A DNA stretch of 64,000 nucleotides from Micromonospora antibiotica (GTDB lineage: Bacteria > Actinomycetota > Actinomycetes > Mycobacteriales > Micromonosporaceae), in assembly GCF_017599305.1 (NCBI RefSeq), contig NZ_JAGFWR010000004.1:124001-188000 (forward strand), written 5' to 3'. This document shows, one piece after another, positions 35,969 through 44,147 of the stretch. The position numbers and the translations under genes were made by a program. The stretch's first letter is position 1. Each line of letters opens with the position of its first letter. Under the pieces are notes generated by a model. That model did no database searches and was not told where the DNA came from. It was given only the letters and a program-made list of their open reading frames with translations.

Positions 35969-36172
35969 CCGGTACCCCCCGCCGCGCTCCGGTACGGCAT
36001 GCGCCGACCGCTGGTGGGGTAGTCGCACCGCCGACCCCGCTGGTTCCCGACAACCGGCGCGCACCACCGGTCTCGCCGCCCTGACCAGCCGCGACGTCCG
36101 GCGAACTGATCACGGCAACGGAAGTGACCAGCCGGCATCGGGTTGGGCGTGTTGCTGACCCACCAGACGCGG

Positions 36173-36209
36173 GGTTCGGCCGCCCGTTCGGCGGACGGGC
36201 GGCCGAACC
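36173..36209 (-). terminator. Hairpin terminator after the PepSY gene
   Basis: A perfect 15-bp inverted repeat (ggttcggccgcccgt and complement) with a 7-base loop starts 11 bases beyond the minus-strand stop at 36221. No T-tract. It probably ends transcription of the PepSY gene. Confidence 0.7.
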
Positions 36210-36220
36210 CTGTCAGTGCG

Positions 36221-37693
36221 TCAGCTGCCGGCTGGCGCGGGGGAGGTGGGGACCACGGCGGGACGCCGCCGTCGCGACACCGCGCCCGCGATGACGTCGA
36301 TGACGAGGAACGCGAGCAGGGTGATTCCGAACAGGGGCAGCGCCCAACCGATTGCCACGGTCACCGGCACGCCGATGAGCAGGACCCAGAGCGGCATGCC
36401 GCGGACGCCGCCGCGAGCCGGCGGGGTGCCGGCGAGGGCACGGCGGTCGGCGCGGGTGGGTCGGCGCTGCCACCACATGCGGTAGCCCCAGACGATGACG
36501 CACAGCAGCCCGAGCGCCAGCGCGGCGAGCAGGATCTGGTTGACCAAACCAAACAGGAGACCCATGTGGGCCTGGATACCGAGAGCACTGAGTTGCGCCA
36601 GCAGCGGCCAGTCGGCGAAGTCGCTGCGGGCGGTGACCTCACCGCCGGCCGGGTCGACGGCGACGCGGTCCTTGGCGACGGGCCAGGTGTTGTCGACCTG
36701 CGTGACAGTCCAGGCCGAGCCCGCCTCGGCAGCCGGGGCGATCTCGACCGGGCCATTGAGGCCGGCCGTACGGGCGGCCGCCGCCACCCGGTCGAAGGCG
36801 GCCGACTCGACCACCCCACCCGCGCCTGTGGACCCGTGGTGGCCGCCGCCGGTTTCGGCCGGCTCGTCCGGGACGGTGGTGAGGCTGGTCGAGATCTCCG
36901 GGGCGCGGGCGCTGAGCGCGTCGAGGCCGGCGCCGAAGTTCGCCCCGGCGTAGCGGGACCAAGTGAGTCCAGTGGCGGAGAGGAACAGCAGGCCGATAGT
37001 GAGCCAGATGCCGGTGGTGGCGTGCCAGCCCCGGGTGCGGCGGACGCCCTTGCCGGCGGACAGGTCCGGTACGAGCAGGTGCCGGGCGGTGGCCCGGGAG
37101 GCGCTGCGCCGGCGCCACCACAGGATCACCCCGCCGAGCGCGATGACCCACAGCCAGCTCGCGGCCAACTCGGAGTAGTGCCGGCCCACCACGCCCAGGT
37201 GCAGGTTGCGGTGCAGGTCGTCGAGCCAGGTGGTGGCCGGGGTGGAGCCGAACCAGGTGGTCAGCTGGCCCTTCACCTGCGCGGTGTACGGGTCGACGTA
37301 GACGGTGTGCTGCTTCTCGCCGAGCTCTGGCAGGGCGAACGTCACCCGGGTGGTGCGGTCACCGTCACCGGGCTGCACGGTGGTGATGCTGCCATCCGGG
37401 TGGGCATTGCGGGCGGCACCGACCTGGTCGGCCAGCGGCAGCGGACGGTCACCCACCTGAGCGACGGTCAGTTGATCGCTGTAGAGGATTCTGTCCAGTT
37501 GCGGTGTGGTGGTGTAGGCCAGCCCGGTCAGTGCGGCGACCACCAGGAACGGGGCGACGAGGATACCGGCGTAGAAGTGAAGCCGCAGCAGCAGCGCACC
37601 GAACGGTGACGTTCGTCGGGCCGGTCGGGCCGGTGTTTCGGTGGCTGTGGCGGGTTCCGGCGTCGACGCGCCGGACAATTCGGTGAGAGACAT
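36221..37693 (-). CDS. PepSY-associated membrane protein
   Basis: A 490-residue protein with four main membrane helices arranged as in PepSY_TM proteins: LRLHFYAGILVAPFLVVAALTGLAY, DDLHRNLHLGVVGRHYSELAASWLWVIALGGVILWW, RGWHATTGIWLTIGLLFLSATGLTWSR and IQAHMGLLFGLVNQILLAALALGLLCVIVWGYRMWW. Paired histidines within helices suggest haem or metal binding, and a His-rich GGGHHG loop is present. Relatives often sit beside copper or iron genes and may be membrane reductases. It is downstream of ctaG-copD in the copper block. Confidence 0.85.
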   Translation of the reverse strand: MSLTELSGASTPEPATATETPARPARRTSPFGALLLRLHFYAGILVAPFLVVAALTGLAYTTTPQLDRILYSDQLTVAQVGDRPLPLADQVGAARNAHPDGSITTVQPGDGDRTTRVTFALPELGEKQHTVYVDPYTAQVKGQLTTWFGSTPATTWLDDLHRNLHLGVVGRHYSELAASWLWVIALGGVILWWRRRSASRATARHLLVPDLSAGKGVRRTRGWHATTGIWLTIGLLFLSATGLTWSRYAGANFGAGLDALSARAPEISTSLTTVPDEPAETGGGHHGSTGAGGVVESAAFDRVAAAARTAGLNGPVEIAPAAEAGSAWTVTQVDNTWPVAKDRVAVDPAGGEVTARSDFADWPLLAQLSALGIQAHMGLLFGLVNQILLAALALGLLCVIVWGYRMWWQRRPTRADRRALAGTPPARGGVRGMPLWVLLIGVPVTVAIGWALPLFGITLLAFLVIDVIAGAVSRRRRPAVVPTSPAPAGS

Positions 37694-37714
37694 GTTCGTC
37701 CGATCGGCATTGGC

Positions 37715-37746
37715 GAGAAGAACCCCTGCCAGGGGGTGCTTCTCCT
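37715..37746 (-). terminator. Hairpin between ctaG-copD and the PepSY gene
   Basis: An interrupted inverted repeat (gagaag/cttctc with an inner acccct/aggggt) lies in the 166-base gap. It may end or attenuate the copD transcript, or act in the PepSY leader. There is no T-tract. Confidence 0.35.
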
Positions 37747-37859
37747 GCTGGCATGGTCGCCCGGTGGTTCGTTGCGTTGCTCCGGCTTGGTGAGGTAGTC
37801 GGAACGCGAGCCCTCAAGGTTCCCGAGAACTTCTCGGGCGGCACCAGGCCGCAGCGTTG

Positions 37860-39983
37860 TCAGTGCTGGTCGGGCCCGGTCGTGCGCCGCGAGCCACTGT
37901 CGGCTTGTCCGGACGCGGCGAGGAACGCGTTGTAGCGGGCGAGGTCGTCCTCCTCGCCGGTTGCTTCCGCCCGGTCTGCCGCCCGGTCGAGGCGGGCCTG
38001 CTCGCGCACGTCGGCGCGGATCCACTGACGAACGAGGATGATCATGACGACGACGGCAGGTAGCTCTCCGAACGCCCAGGCGATGCCGGCGCCCAGGTTC
38101 TGGTCAGCCAGCAGTGACGATGCCCACGCGGGGTGGACGGCGATATACCAGTCGGGGGCGATGACGGTGGTGGTCTGCATGAGGACCAGGCCGAAGAAGC
38201 CGTGCGCCATCATCGAGGCCAGGTGGATGATCACCAGCAGGGGATGGGGGAGCCGTCGGCGACCAGGGTCGACACCGATGAGCACCCAGAACAGCAGATA
38301 GCCGGCGACCACGAAGTGGGTGAGCATCGCCAGGTGACCGAGGTGGGAACGCATCAGCACGCCGAGCAGGTCACTGAAGTACAGGCCGAACAGGCTGGCG
38401 GTGTAGATGCCGAGCGCGACGACCGGGTGGGTGAGCAGCTTGGTGACCGGACTGTGCACGGCGATCAGCAGCCACTCCCGGACGCCGCGTACCTGTGGGT
38501 CGGCCGGTCGGCGCAGGGTGCGCAGGGCGAGGGTGACCGGTGCGCCGCCCACCAGCAGGATCGGCACCAGCATCGACAGCACCATGTGTTGCGCCATGTG
38601 GGCGCTGAACAGCACGTACGCGTAGCGGGCGACACCAAGGTTGGTGGTCGCGGCGAGCAACAGCAGCCCGCCCACCCAGCTTGCCGTCCGGGCGAGAGGC
38701 CAACGGTGCCCGGCGACGTGCATCCGGCGTACCCCGGCCAGGTACCCACCGACGCCGACAGTGCACAGAGTCAGGAAGAACATGTCCGGCAGCGGCTGCC
38801 CGAGCAGGTTGCCCGCCGTGGGTGCGGCAGGCATCGGGAAGCCGAGCAACTCGGTGATCGGGTCGGCGTCGATGCCGGACACCGGGACGGGGGTGGGGCT
38901 GCGCGACAGTGCCACGGCAAGACCCACGGTGGCGGCGAACACGATCAGTTCACCGGCGGCCAGTCGGCCGAACGCCCACCGCCTGCCGGCGCGCAACGCC
39001 GGCAGGGTACGGGAGCGGTGTGCCGCGCCGAGCGCGCCGAGGATCAGCAGGGCGGCGAGCTTGCCGAGGACCAGCCAGCCGTAGCGGGACTGCCAGAGCT
39101 GGTCGACCGTGCCGAGGCGGACGGCGGCGTTGGCCAGCCCGCTCACCGTCACGGCCACGACGCAGCCCAGGGCCAGGCGGCTGTACCGGGCAACGGCGTC
39201 GGCCAGTAGTCGGCTGCGCCGCACCATCAGCAGGGCGAGGAGCCCACCGATCCATACCGCAGCGGCGAGGACGTGCAGGGCCAGGCTGGTGACCGCGATC
39301 TGGTGGTTACCGGCACCGGCGGAGTGGCCGGTGAAAGCCGGAGGTAGCACCGCGATCAGGGCCAGGATCGTGACCGTCGCGGCGAGCCCTCGGGACACCC
39401 CGGCACGGGCCAGCAGCGCCACGGTCAGGGCCAGCCCAGCCTGCAGCATCAGCGACTGGCCCTGCGAGATCATGATGGCGAAACTGACGACCGTCGCGGG
39501 CTTGAGTGTCTCCAGCGGCTGGCCGAGCAGGTCGGAGACCGTCAGCACCATCAGCGACAGCGCCGCCACCGCCCAGCTGAGCGCGGTGAGGCTCGCTCGC
39601 CGCAGCAGCAGGTAGCCGTGGGGCGAGACGGTGCGCCCGTCGCCGGGCAGCAGGAATGCGGAGGTCACCAGCATGCCGACGGTGACGGTGGCGAGGCTGT
39701 CCCCGAGGAGCCGGACCGCCGGTAGCGCCCAGGTCGTGGCCGGTCCCGCATCCGGGAGGCCCGGAATCGCGGCGGCGAGGGCACCTCCTACCCGCAGGCC
39801 GAACAGCAGCAGAGCGACCCCCGAGGCGCAGCTGGCGACAAGAGTCAACCAGTCGAACGCCGGAGATGTGGTGGACCGGGGCCGGCCGATGGACATCGCG
39901 GCCGGCCCCGCTGGCGCCACGACGCTGGTCTGGGCGTTACCACGGCCGTCGGCGGCGACCTGCGGGGAGTCTGTGTCGGACAC
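37860..39983 (-). CDS. Fused CopD copper-transport domain and CtaG-type cytochrome oxidase assembly domain
   Basis: A 707-residue polytopic protein common in actinobacteria. The first half (about 50-380) has CopD features (LHVLAAAVWIGGLLALLMV, KLAALLILGALGAAHRSRTLP). The second half (about 400-665) is Caa3_CtaG-like, with YVLFSAHMAQHMVLSML, PVTLALRTLRRP, LSDLL..HLAMLTHFVVAGYLLFWVLIG, HLASMMAHGFFGLVLM and DQNLGAGIAWAFGELP. Histidines in these helices fit copper handling. The protein likely moves Cu across the membrane or supplies it to cytochrome oxidase. It is directly downstream of copC. Confidence 0.93.
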   Translation of the reverse strand: MSDTDSPQVAADGRGNAQTSVVAPAGPAAMSIGRPRSTTSPAFDWLTLVASCASGVALLLFGLRVGGALAAAIPGLPDAGPATTWALPAVRLLGDSLATVTVGMLVTSAFLLPGDGRTVSPHGYLLLRRASLTALSWAVAALSLMVLTVSDLLGQPLETLKPATVVSFAIMISQGQSLMLQAGLALTVALLARAGVSRGLAATVTILALIAVLPPAFTGHSAGAGNHQIAVTSLALHVLAAAVWIGGLLALLMVRRSRLLADAVARYSRLALGCVVAVTVSGLANAAVRLGTVDQLWQSRYGWLVLGKLAALLILGALGAAHRSRTLPALRAGRRWAFGRLAAGELIVFAATVGLAVALSRSPTPVPVSGIDADPITELLGFPMPAAPTAGNLLGQPLPDMFFLTLCTVGVGGYLAGVRRMHVAGHRWPLARTASWVGGLLLLAATTNLGVARYAYVLFSAHMAQHMVLSMLVPILLVGGAPVTLALRTLRRPADPQVRGVREWLLIAVHSPVTKLLTHPVVALGIYTASLFGLYFSDLLGVLMRSHLGHLAMLTHFVVAGYLLFWVLIGVDPGRRRLPHPLLVIIHLASMMAHGFFGLVLMQTTTVIAPDWYIAVHPAWASSLLADQNLGAGIAWAFGELPAVVVMIILVRQWIRADVREQARLDRAADRAEATGEEDDLARYNAFLAASGQADSGSRRTTGPDQH

Positions 39984-40040
39984 GTGTGGACCTTGACCTG
40001 TTCAGTGGTGATGGGACTCGACCGCGGAAGGAAGCTCTGG

Positions 40041-40604
40041 TCAACGACGGTTCGCTCGCCGCCGGAGGAACAGCCCACCAACCACCGCGACGACGATGGC
40101 CGTCGCACCGCCAGCGACGAGGACGCCAGCGCCCGGCCCGTCGTCGTCCTGCACCGACGCCGCCGCGGACGGCGCGTCGGTGGTCGGGCCGACGATCGGC
40201 GCGGCGCTGGAGTTGGGGTCGGCCACCGTGAACGGGTAGGACCCCTGGACCGGGTGCCCGTCGGTGGAGACGACCCGGTAGGCGACGGTGTAGCTGCCGT
40301 TGGGCAGTGCCTCGGTCACCTGGACCGATCCTTTCGCGCCGCCGACCACGGGGTCGCCTGTGGGTACCTTCCGCTTGGCGGCGTCGGTGAGCACGATGGT
40401 GGTGAACGTCGGGTCCAACCGTTCGACGAATTCGAGCACGATCTCGGTCGGGGCGCTGGACAGCGTCGACTCCTGGGCCGGCGCCGCCGACCGCAGCGTG
40501 TTGTGCGCCCACGCCGGGCCGGCCGGAACGAGCAGCACCACGACGACGGCGAGCACCGCCGCGCCGAGCCGGACGGCGGTGGGCCGGGAAGACGGTACGG
40601 TCAT
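40041..40604 (-). CDS. copC: CopC-family periplasmic copper-binding protein with C-terminal anchor
   Basis: A 187-residue protein from ATG 40604 (in-frame upstream sequence is not needed). It has a signal peptide ending AWA, mature N-terminal His (AHNTLRSAAPAQESTL), and VVSTDGHPVQGSYPFTV, which together form the Cu(II) site seen in CopC. A Ser/Pro/Ala linker and a C-terminal helix with an RRR stop-transfer follow. It is positioned between the DyP peroxidase and the CopD fusion, its usual partner. Confidence 0.94.
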   Translation of the reverse strand: MTVPSSRPTAVRLGAAVLAVVVVLLVPAGPAWAHNTLRSAAPAQESTLSSAPTEIVLEFVERLDPTFTTIVLTDAAKRKVPTGDPVVGGAKGSVQVTEALPNGSYTVAYRVVSTDGHPVQGSYPFTVADPNSSAAPIVGPTTDAPSAAASVQDDDGPGAGVLVAGGATAIVVAVVGGLFLRRRANRR

Positions 40605-40626
40605 GGCGAAACTCCGGTGGACGTGA

Positions 40627-41868
40627 TCATCCGAGCACCTGCTCGCCGATCCATCCCCCGGGTTGACAACCGGGAGGGACGGCAAAGACGGCGGACCCGA
40701 TCGGGGTGGTCCACTCGTTGAGCAGATCCCGATCGGCCAACCGGCGCTGGATGGGCAGGAACTGGTCGGTGATGTCGGCCTGGTAGGACGCGAAGATCAG
40801 GCCGCTGTCCGCGTGACCCTCCGCCGTCGGCGCACCGTCGTAGTTGTAGGGGCGGCGCAGGATTTTCAACCGGTCGTCGGTGACGTGTGCGCGGGTCATA
40901 TGAGAGAAGTCGGGGATGACGGTGAGGCCGTCCGGGCCGGTGGCGGCGAAGTCGGGCTCGTCACGTTCGGCCGTACCGGTCAGCGGTGCGCCGGTGGCCA
41001 GCCGTCGGCCCACGGCGAGTTCGCGGTCGGTGCGGCCGAGCAGATCCCAGGTCTCCAGGTTCATGCTGATCCGTCGCAGCACCAGGGTGGTGCTGTCGCG
41101 CAGCCACGCCGGTCCGTCGGCCACGAAGACGGCCGAGTCCATCGGGGCCCCCGGCTGGGGGTTGGCGGTGCCGTCGAGTTGACCGAACAGGTTGCGCTGT
41201 GTGTGACCGCCCGGCTCGACGCCGGGGCTACGCCGGAAGCCCTGTTGCACCCAGCGTACGGTCGCGAACGGCCGGCTGTCCTTGATCAGGACCCGTTGGG
41301 CGTGGGCCACGGTGATCGCGTCGTCGGCGCAGATCTGCAGCAGCAGATCACCACCGGACCAGGCCGGCTGGAGCCGGTCGATGCGGAAAGATGGCAGGTC
41401 GGTGACCGATGCCGGCCGGCGGTCGTCGACGCCGCCCGCCCGGTAGAGGCCCGGCCCGAAACCGAAGGTCACGGTCAACCGTGCGGGCAGCAGCCCAAGC
41501 TCAGCCTCGGTGTCAGCCAGAGCGGGCCGGCCCTGGGTGAGCCGGGCCGCGTCGTCGGTCAGCAGCCGCAGCCACCGACCCAGCGCGGCCCGGTCGGTGC
41601 CGGCCCGCAGCGTCAACGCCACGAACGACCCGTGCGCCTGCGGTTCGGTGGCGATCCCAGCCTGCCGGACGCCGTAGAAGGGCTCGACCAGGCCGCCGAC
41701 ACTCGCCACCGGCGTCGTGTCGGCGGCGTCCACCGATGGAGGGCTGGTCTGCCCTGCGCGGGTCGCGACAACGGCTGCCCCACCGGCCAGTACCCCACCG
41801 GCGGCCAGCGCGCCGCCGGTGAGCAGGCCACGCCTGCTCACCGGGCGGACAGGTGGTGTCTGCGTCAC
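40627..41868 (-). CDS. DyP-type haem peroxidase, Tat-exported (EfeB-like)
   Basis: A 413-residue peroxidase with a twin-arginine signal (SRRGLLTGGALAAGG), the DyP fingerprint GQLDG (229-233) with catalytic Asp232, and candidate proximal His in the PDFSHMTRAHV region. Probably secreted in folded form with haem. EfeB relatives act in iron/haem handling; location between PCuAC and CopC suggests co-regulation with copper genes. The start overlaps the PCuAC stop by four bases. Confidence 0.93.
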   Translation of the reverse strand: MTQTPPVRPVSRRGLLTGGALAAGGVLAGGAAVVATRAGQTSPPSVDAADTTPVASVGGLVEPFYGVRQAGIATEPQAHGSFVALTLRAGTDRAALGRWLRLLTDDAARLTQGRPALADTEAELGLLPARLTVTFGFGPGLYRAGGVDDRRPASVTDLPSFRIDRLQPAWSGGDLLLQICADDAITVAHAQRVLIKDSRPFATVRWVQQGFRRSPGVEPGGHTQRNLFGQLDGTANPQPGAPMDSAVFVADGPAWLRDSTTLVLRRISMNLETWDLLGRTDRELAVGRRLATGAPLTGTAERDEPDFAATGPDGLTVIPDFSHMTRAHVTDDRLKILRRPYNYDGAPTAEGHADSGLIFASYQADITDQFLPIQRRLADRDLLNEWTTPIGSAVFAVPPGCQPGGWIGEQVLG

Positions 41869-42467
41869 GATGCCGGGGTCATGGTCATCCCCGGCGTGGC
41901 GCTCATGCCGGGCATCGGCTCGCCGTGCCCCGGAGCATAGGTCTCCTGCGCGCCGGTGAACGGCTTGGCGACGGCGGTGAACTGCTGGGTCTTGCCGTCG
42001 GCGAAGGTGAGCGTGAAGGTCAACTCGTCCCCGGCCTGGACGGGCTTGGTGAGATCCATCAGCATCAGGTGGTCACCGCCGGGCTCCAAAGCGTGGGTGC
42101 TCTTGGCCTTGATCACGATGCCGCCCTGCTTCTGCTGCATGACCATCTTGCCGTCCTTCATGGTCATCTCGTGCAGTTCCATCGGTGATACCGAGGTCGC
42201 GGCGCTGGTCAGCGTGACATCGGTATCGCCGTCGTTGACCAGGGTCCCGAAGGCCGCGGTCATCCCCTTGTCAGCCGCCTTCACCCACGGGTCGCGAATC
42301 GTGACCACACCAGCAGCGGCACTTGCCGACGCGGATGGGCTCGGCTGCGCGGTCGACGACGAGTCGGACGAGGCGCACCCGCCGGCACCGACTGCGACGA
42401 GCACAGCTGCGGTGGCGAGGACAACGGCCGAGCGTCGACGCGATCCGAAAGGGCTGGTGGTGCGCAT
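41865..42467 (-). CDS. PCuAC-family copper chaperone lipoprotein
   Basis: A 200-residue protein with lipobox GAGGC after the signal helix, a Ser/Ala/Pro linker and a PCuAC cupredoxin-like domain. The Cu(I) motif H-M...M...H-x-M is visible as ELHEMTMKDGKMVM and GGDHLMLMDL. The C-terminus adds a Met/His-rich tail (PGHGEPMPGMSATPGMTM). It delivers copper to extracytoplasmic targets such as cytochrome oxidase. It heads the transcript PCuAC-DyP-CopC-CopD. Confidence 0.94.
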   Translation of the reverse strand: MRTTSPFGSRRRSAVVLATAAVLVAVGAGGCASSDSSSTAQPSPSASASAAAGVVTIRDPWVKAADKGMTAAFGTLVNDGDTDVTLTSAATSVSPMELHEMTMKDGKMVMQQKQGGIVIKAKSTHALEPGGDHLMLMDLTKPVQAGDELTFTLTFADGKTQQFTAVAKPFTGAQETYAPGHGEPMPGMSATPGMTMTPAS

Positions 42468-42608
42468 GAATTCTGCCTCCGATGGTTGCTTGCTGCTTCG
42501 TTGGTCGGTCGCCGTAGCGCGAAAGTTCCGGGCTGGCGGGTAATGGCCGTCACGTGGTCACGGCTGGCGCGGCGAACGGCTGGCGCAGTGGTGGGGTGTT
42601 CTCGCCGT

Positions 42609-43361
42609 TCAGGCCGCTGACCTGTCGCTGATCCGTGCTGTGCCCGGGTGGGGCGGTGCCAGCCGCAGCCTCGGCCGGGTGGCCTGTGGTTCGTCACCGG
42701 CCGCCAAGCGCCAGGCGGGGCGGGTGGTCTGGCCGTGCGTCGGAGGCTCGTCACGGTGCCGGATGGTCTGCGACAACGCGACGACGATCAGGTACCCGGC
42801 GAGCAGGAAGCCGTGACTGACCAGGCGGGAGGGCTCCACCCGGCCGGTCATCAGGTCATTGACCGAGAGCAGCATGAGCGTGCCGACGAAGGCACTCAGG
42901 GTCGGCAACAGCCCGGTGGGAGGCGTACGCCGGGCTGCCACGAAGAGGAACCCGGCGCCGACGGCGATGTTCCATGCGGCGGCCTCGTGCCACAGGTGCC
43001 CGGAGCCGAGGGCGCCGAGGGCGTCGTGTGCGTGTGGGGCGGTCGGGCCACGGCCGATCTGCGCCAGGCCAAGCATCAGCTGGAGAGCGCCGATGAGGGC
43101 GAGCCCTGCGCGCAGAGTGAGCACGAGGCGTTCTCGCAGGCGTCGAGGCGCCGGGGGTGCGGCAAGGATGACGTTGATGGGATCGGGGCCGGGCGCGGTG
43201 AGCGTCAGACGGGTGCGTCGGGTCACCGCGGCGGCCTGGTCGTACCATCGCCGGCAGGTCGCGCAACCGTCAAGGTGAGCGTCGGCCCCGGCTTGCTCGG
43301 CGGGGGTCTCCTCGCCGTCCAGCTGCGCCGACAGGATCTCCCGCCATTGCTCACAACCCAT
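42609..43361 (-). CDS. Anti-sigma factor-like zinc-finger membrane protein
   Basis: From ATG 43361 the protein has 250 residues: an N-terminal zf-HC2 anti-sigma motif (H-x3-C-x2-C in AHLDGCATCRRWYDQ) and then about five hydrophobic segments. The upstream in-frame extension overlaps the sigma gene and is ignored. Following an ECF sigma gene by 76 bases, it is most likely its membrane-bound regulator. Confidence 0.85.
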   Translation of the reverse strand: MGCEQWREILSAQLDGEETPAEQAGADAHLDGCATCRRWYDQAAAVTRRTRLTLTAPGPDPINVILAAPPAPRRLRERLVLTLRAGLALIGALQLMLGLAQIGRGPTAPHAHDALGALGSGHLWHEAAAWNIAVGAGFLFVAARRTPPTGLLPTLSAFVGTLMLLSVNDLMTGRVEPSRLVSHGFLLAGYLIVVALSQTIRHRDEPPTHGQTTRPAWRLAAGDEPQATRPRLRLAPPHPGTARISDRSAA

Positions 43362-43437
43362 GTATCGGTAGTCGGGTGATGGCGCGTCCTGGTTCCCGGG
43401 ACAATCGGCGATGTCGCGTCCTCGTGCCGGTTGCCAT

Positions 43438-44007
43438 TCAGCTTGCGGCTGTATCGCGTTGTCGCCGCACCGGCTGAGGGCATGCGTTGACTGCGGCAAC
43501 CAGGTCTTCCCGAGCCCGTGCCACGCGGGAGCGGATGGTGCCGACGGGGCACCCGCACACCTCGGCGGTCTCGGCGTAGGACAGGCCGAGGATCTGGGTC
43601 GCCACGAACGCTTCGCGTCGGTCCGGCGCCAACGAGAACAGGAGATCGTTGAGCACGACCGCACCATCGAAGGTGCTGCCCCCAGCGTCGGGGACATCGT
43701 GGCGATCCGACAGCCGGGTGGTACGCGGGCGTCTCGTCGACGCCCGTACGTGGTCGACCGCGACCTTCCGGGCGATTCCGAGCAGCCAGGTCTTGGCCGA
43801 CGAGCGTGCGGCGAACGACGGCAACGACCGCATCGCTCGCAGATACGTCTCCTGGGTCAGGTCGTCAGCCTCGGAGGGGCTGATCAGGTGGGCGACGAAC
43901 CGCCATATGTACTGCTGGGTCGCCCGGATGAACCGGGTGGCCGAGTCCTGGTCGCCCCGGCCGGCTGCGAGAGCCCAGGCGGTGATCTCCGCGTCGTCGT
44001 CGGTCAC
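43438..44007 (-). CDS. ECF RNA polymerase sigma factor (SigC-like)
   Basis: A 189-residue sigma factor: region 2 (YIWRFVAHLISPSEADDLTQETYLRAMRSLPSF) and region 4 (APDRREAFVATQILGLSYAETAEVCGCPVGTIRSRVARARE). It resembles the mycobacterial SigC group, which has been linked to copper acquisition (from memory). Placement within the copper block, with an anti-sigma gene behind it, suggests it controls some of these genes. Confidence 0.9.
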   Translation of the reverse strand: MTDDDAEITAWALAAGRGDQDSATRFIRATQQYIWRFVAHLISPSEADDLTQETYLRAMRSLPSFAARSSAKTWLLGIARKVAVDHVRASTRRPRTTRLSDRHDVPDAGGSTFDGAVVLNDLLFSLAPDRREAFVATQILGLSYAETAEVCGCPVGTIRSRVARAREDLVAAVNACPQPVRRQRDTAAS

Positions 44008-44147
44008 CTGGTACCTCCGTGTCCGGTTTCGCCCGGGCGTCCTGAACCACCACGAACCGATCGACGTCGACGACGGGTTCGGGTAGGTCGCCGAATGAGC
44101 CTACGGCACCGCTTCGCCTACCGGTACGGACAAGATCCGTCAGCGGA

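Noticed and set aside
36143..37609. 488-codon plus-strand frame opposite the PepSY gene
   Set aside because: Low-complexity Gly/Arg/Asp content; the minus strand carries the clear PepSY protein.
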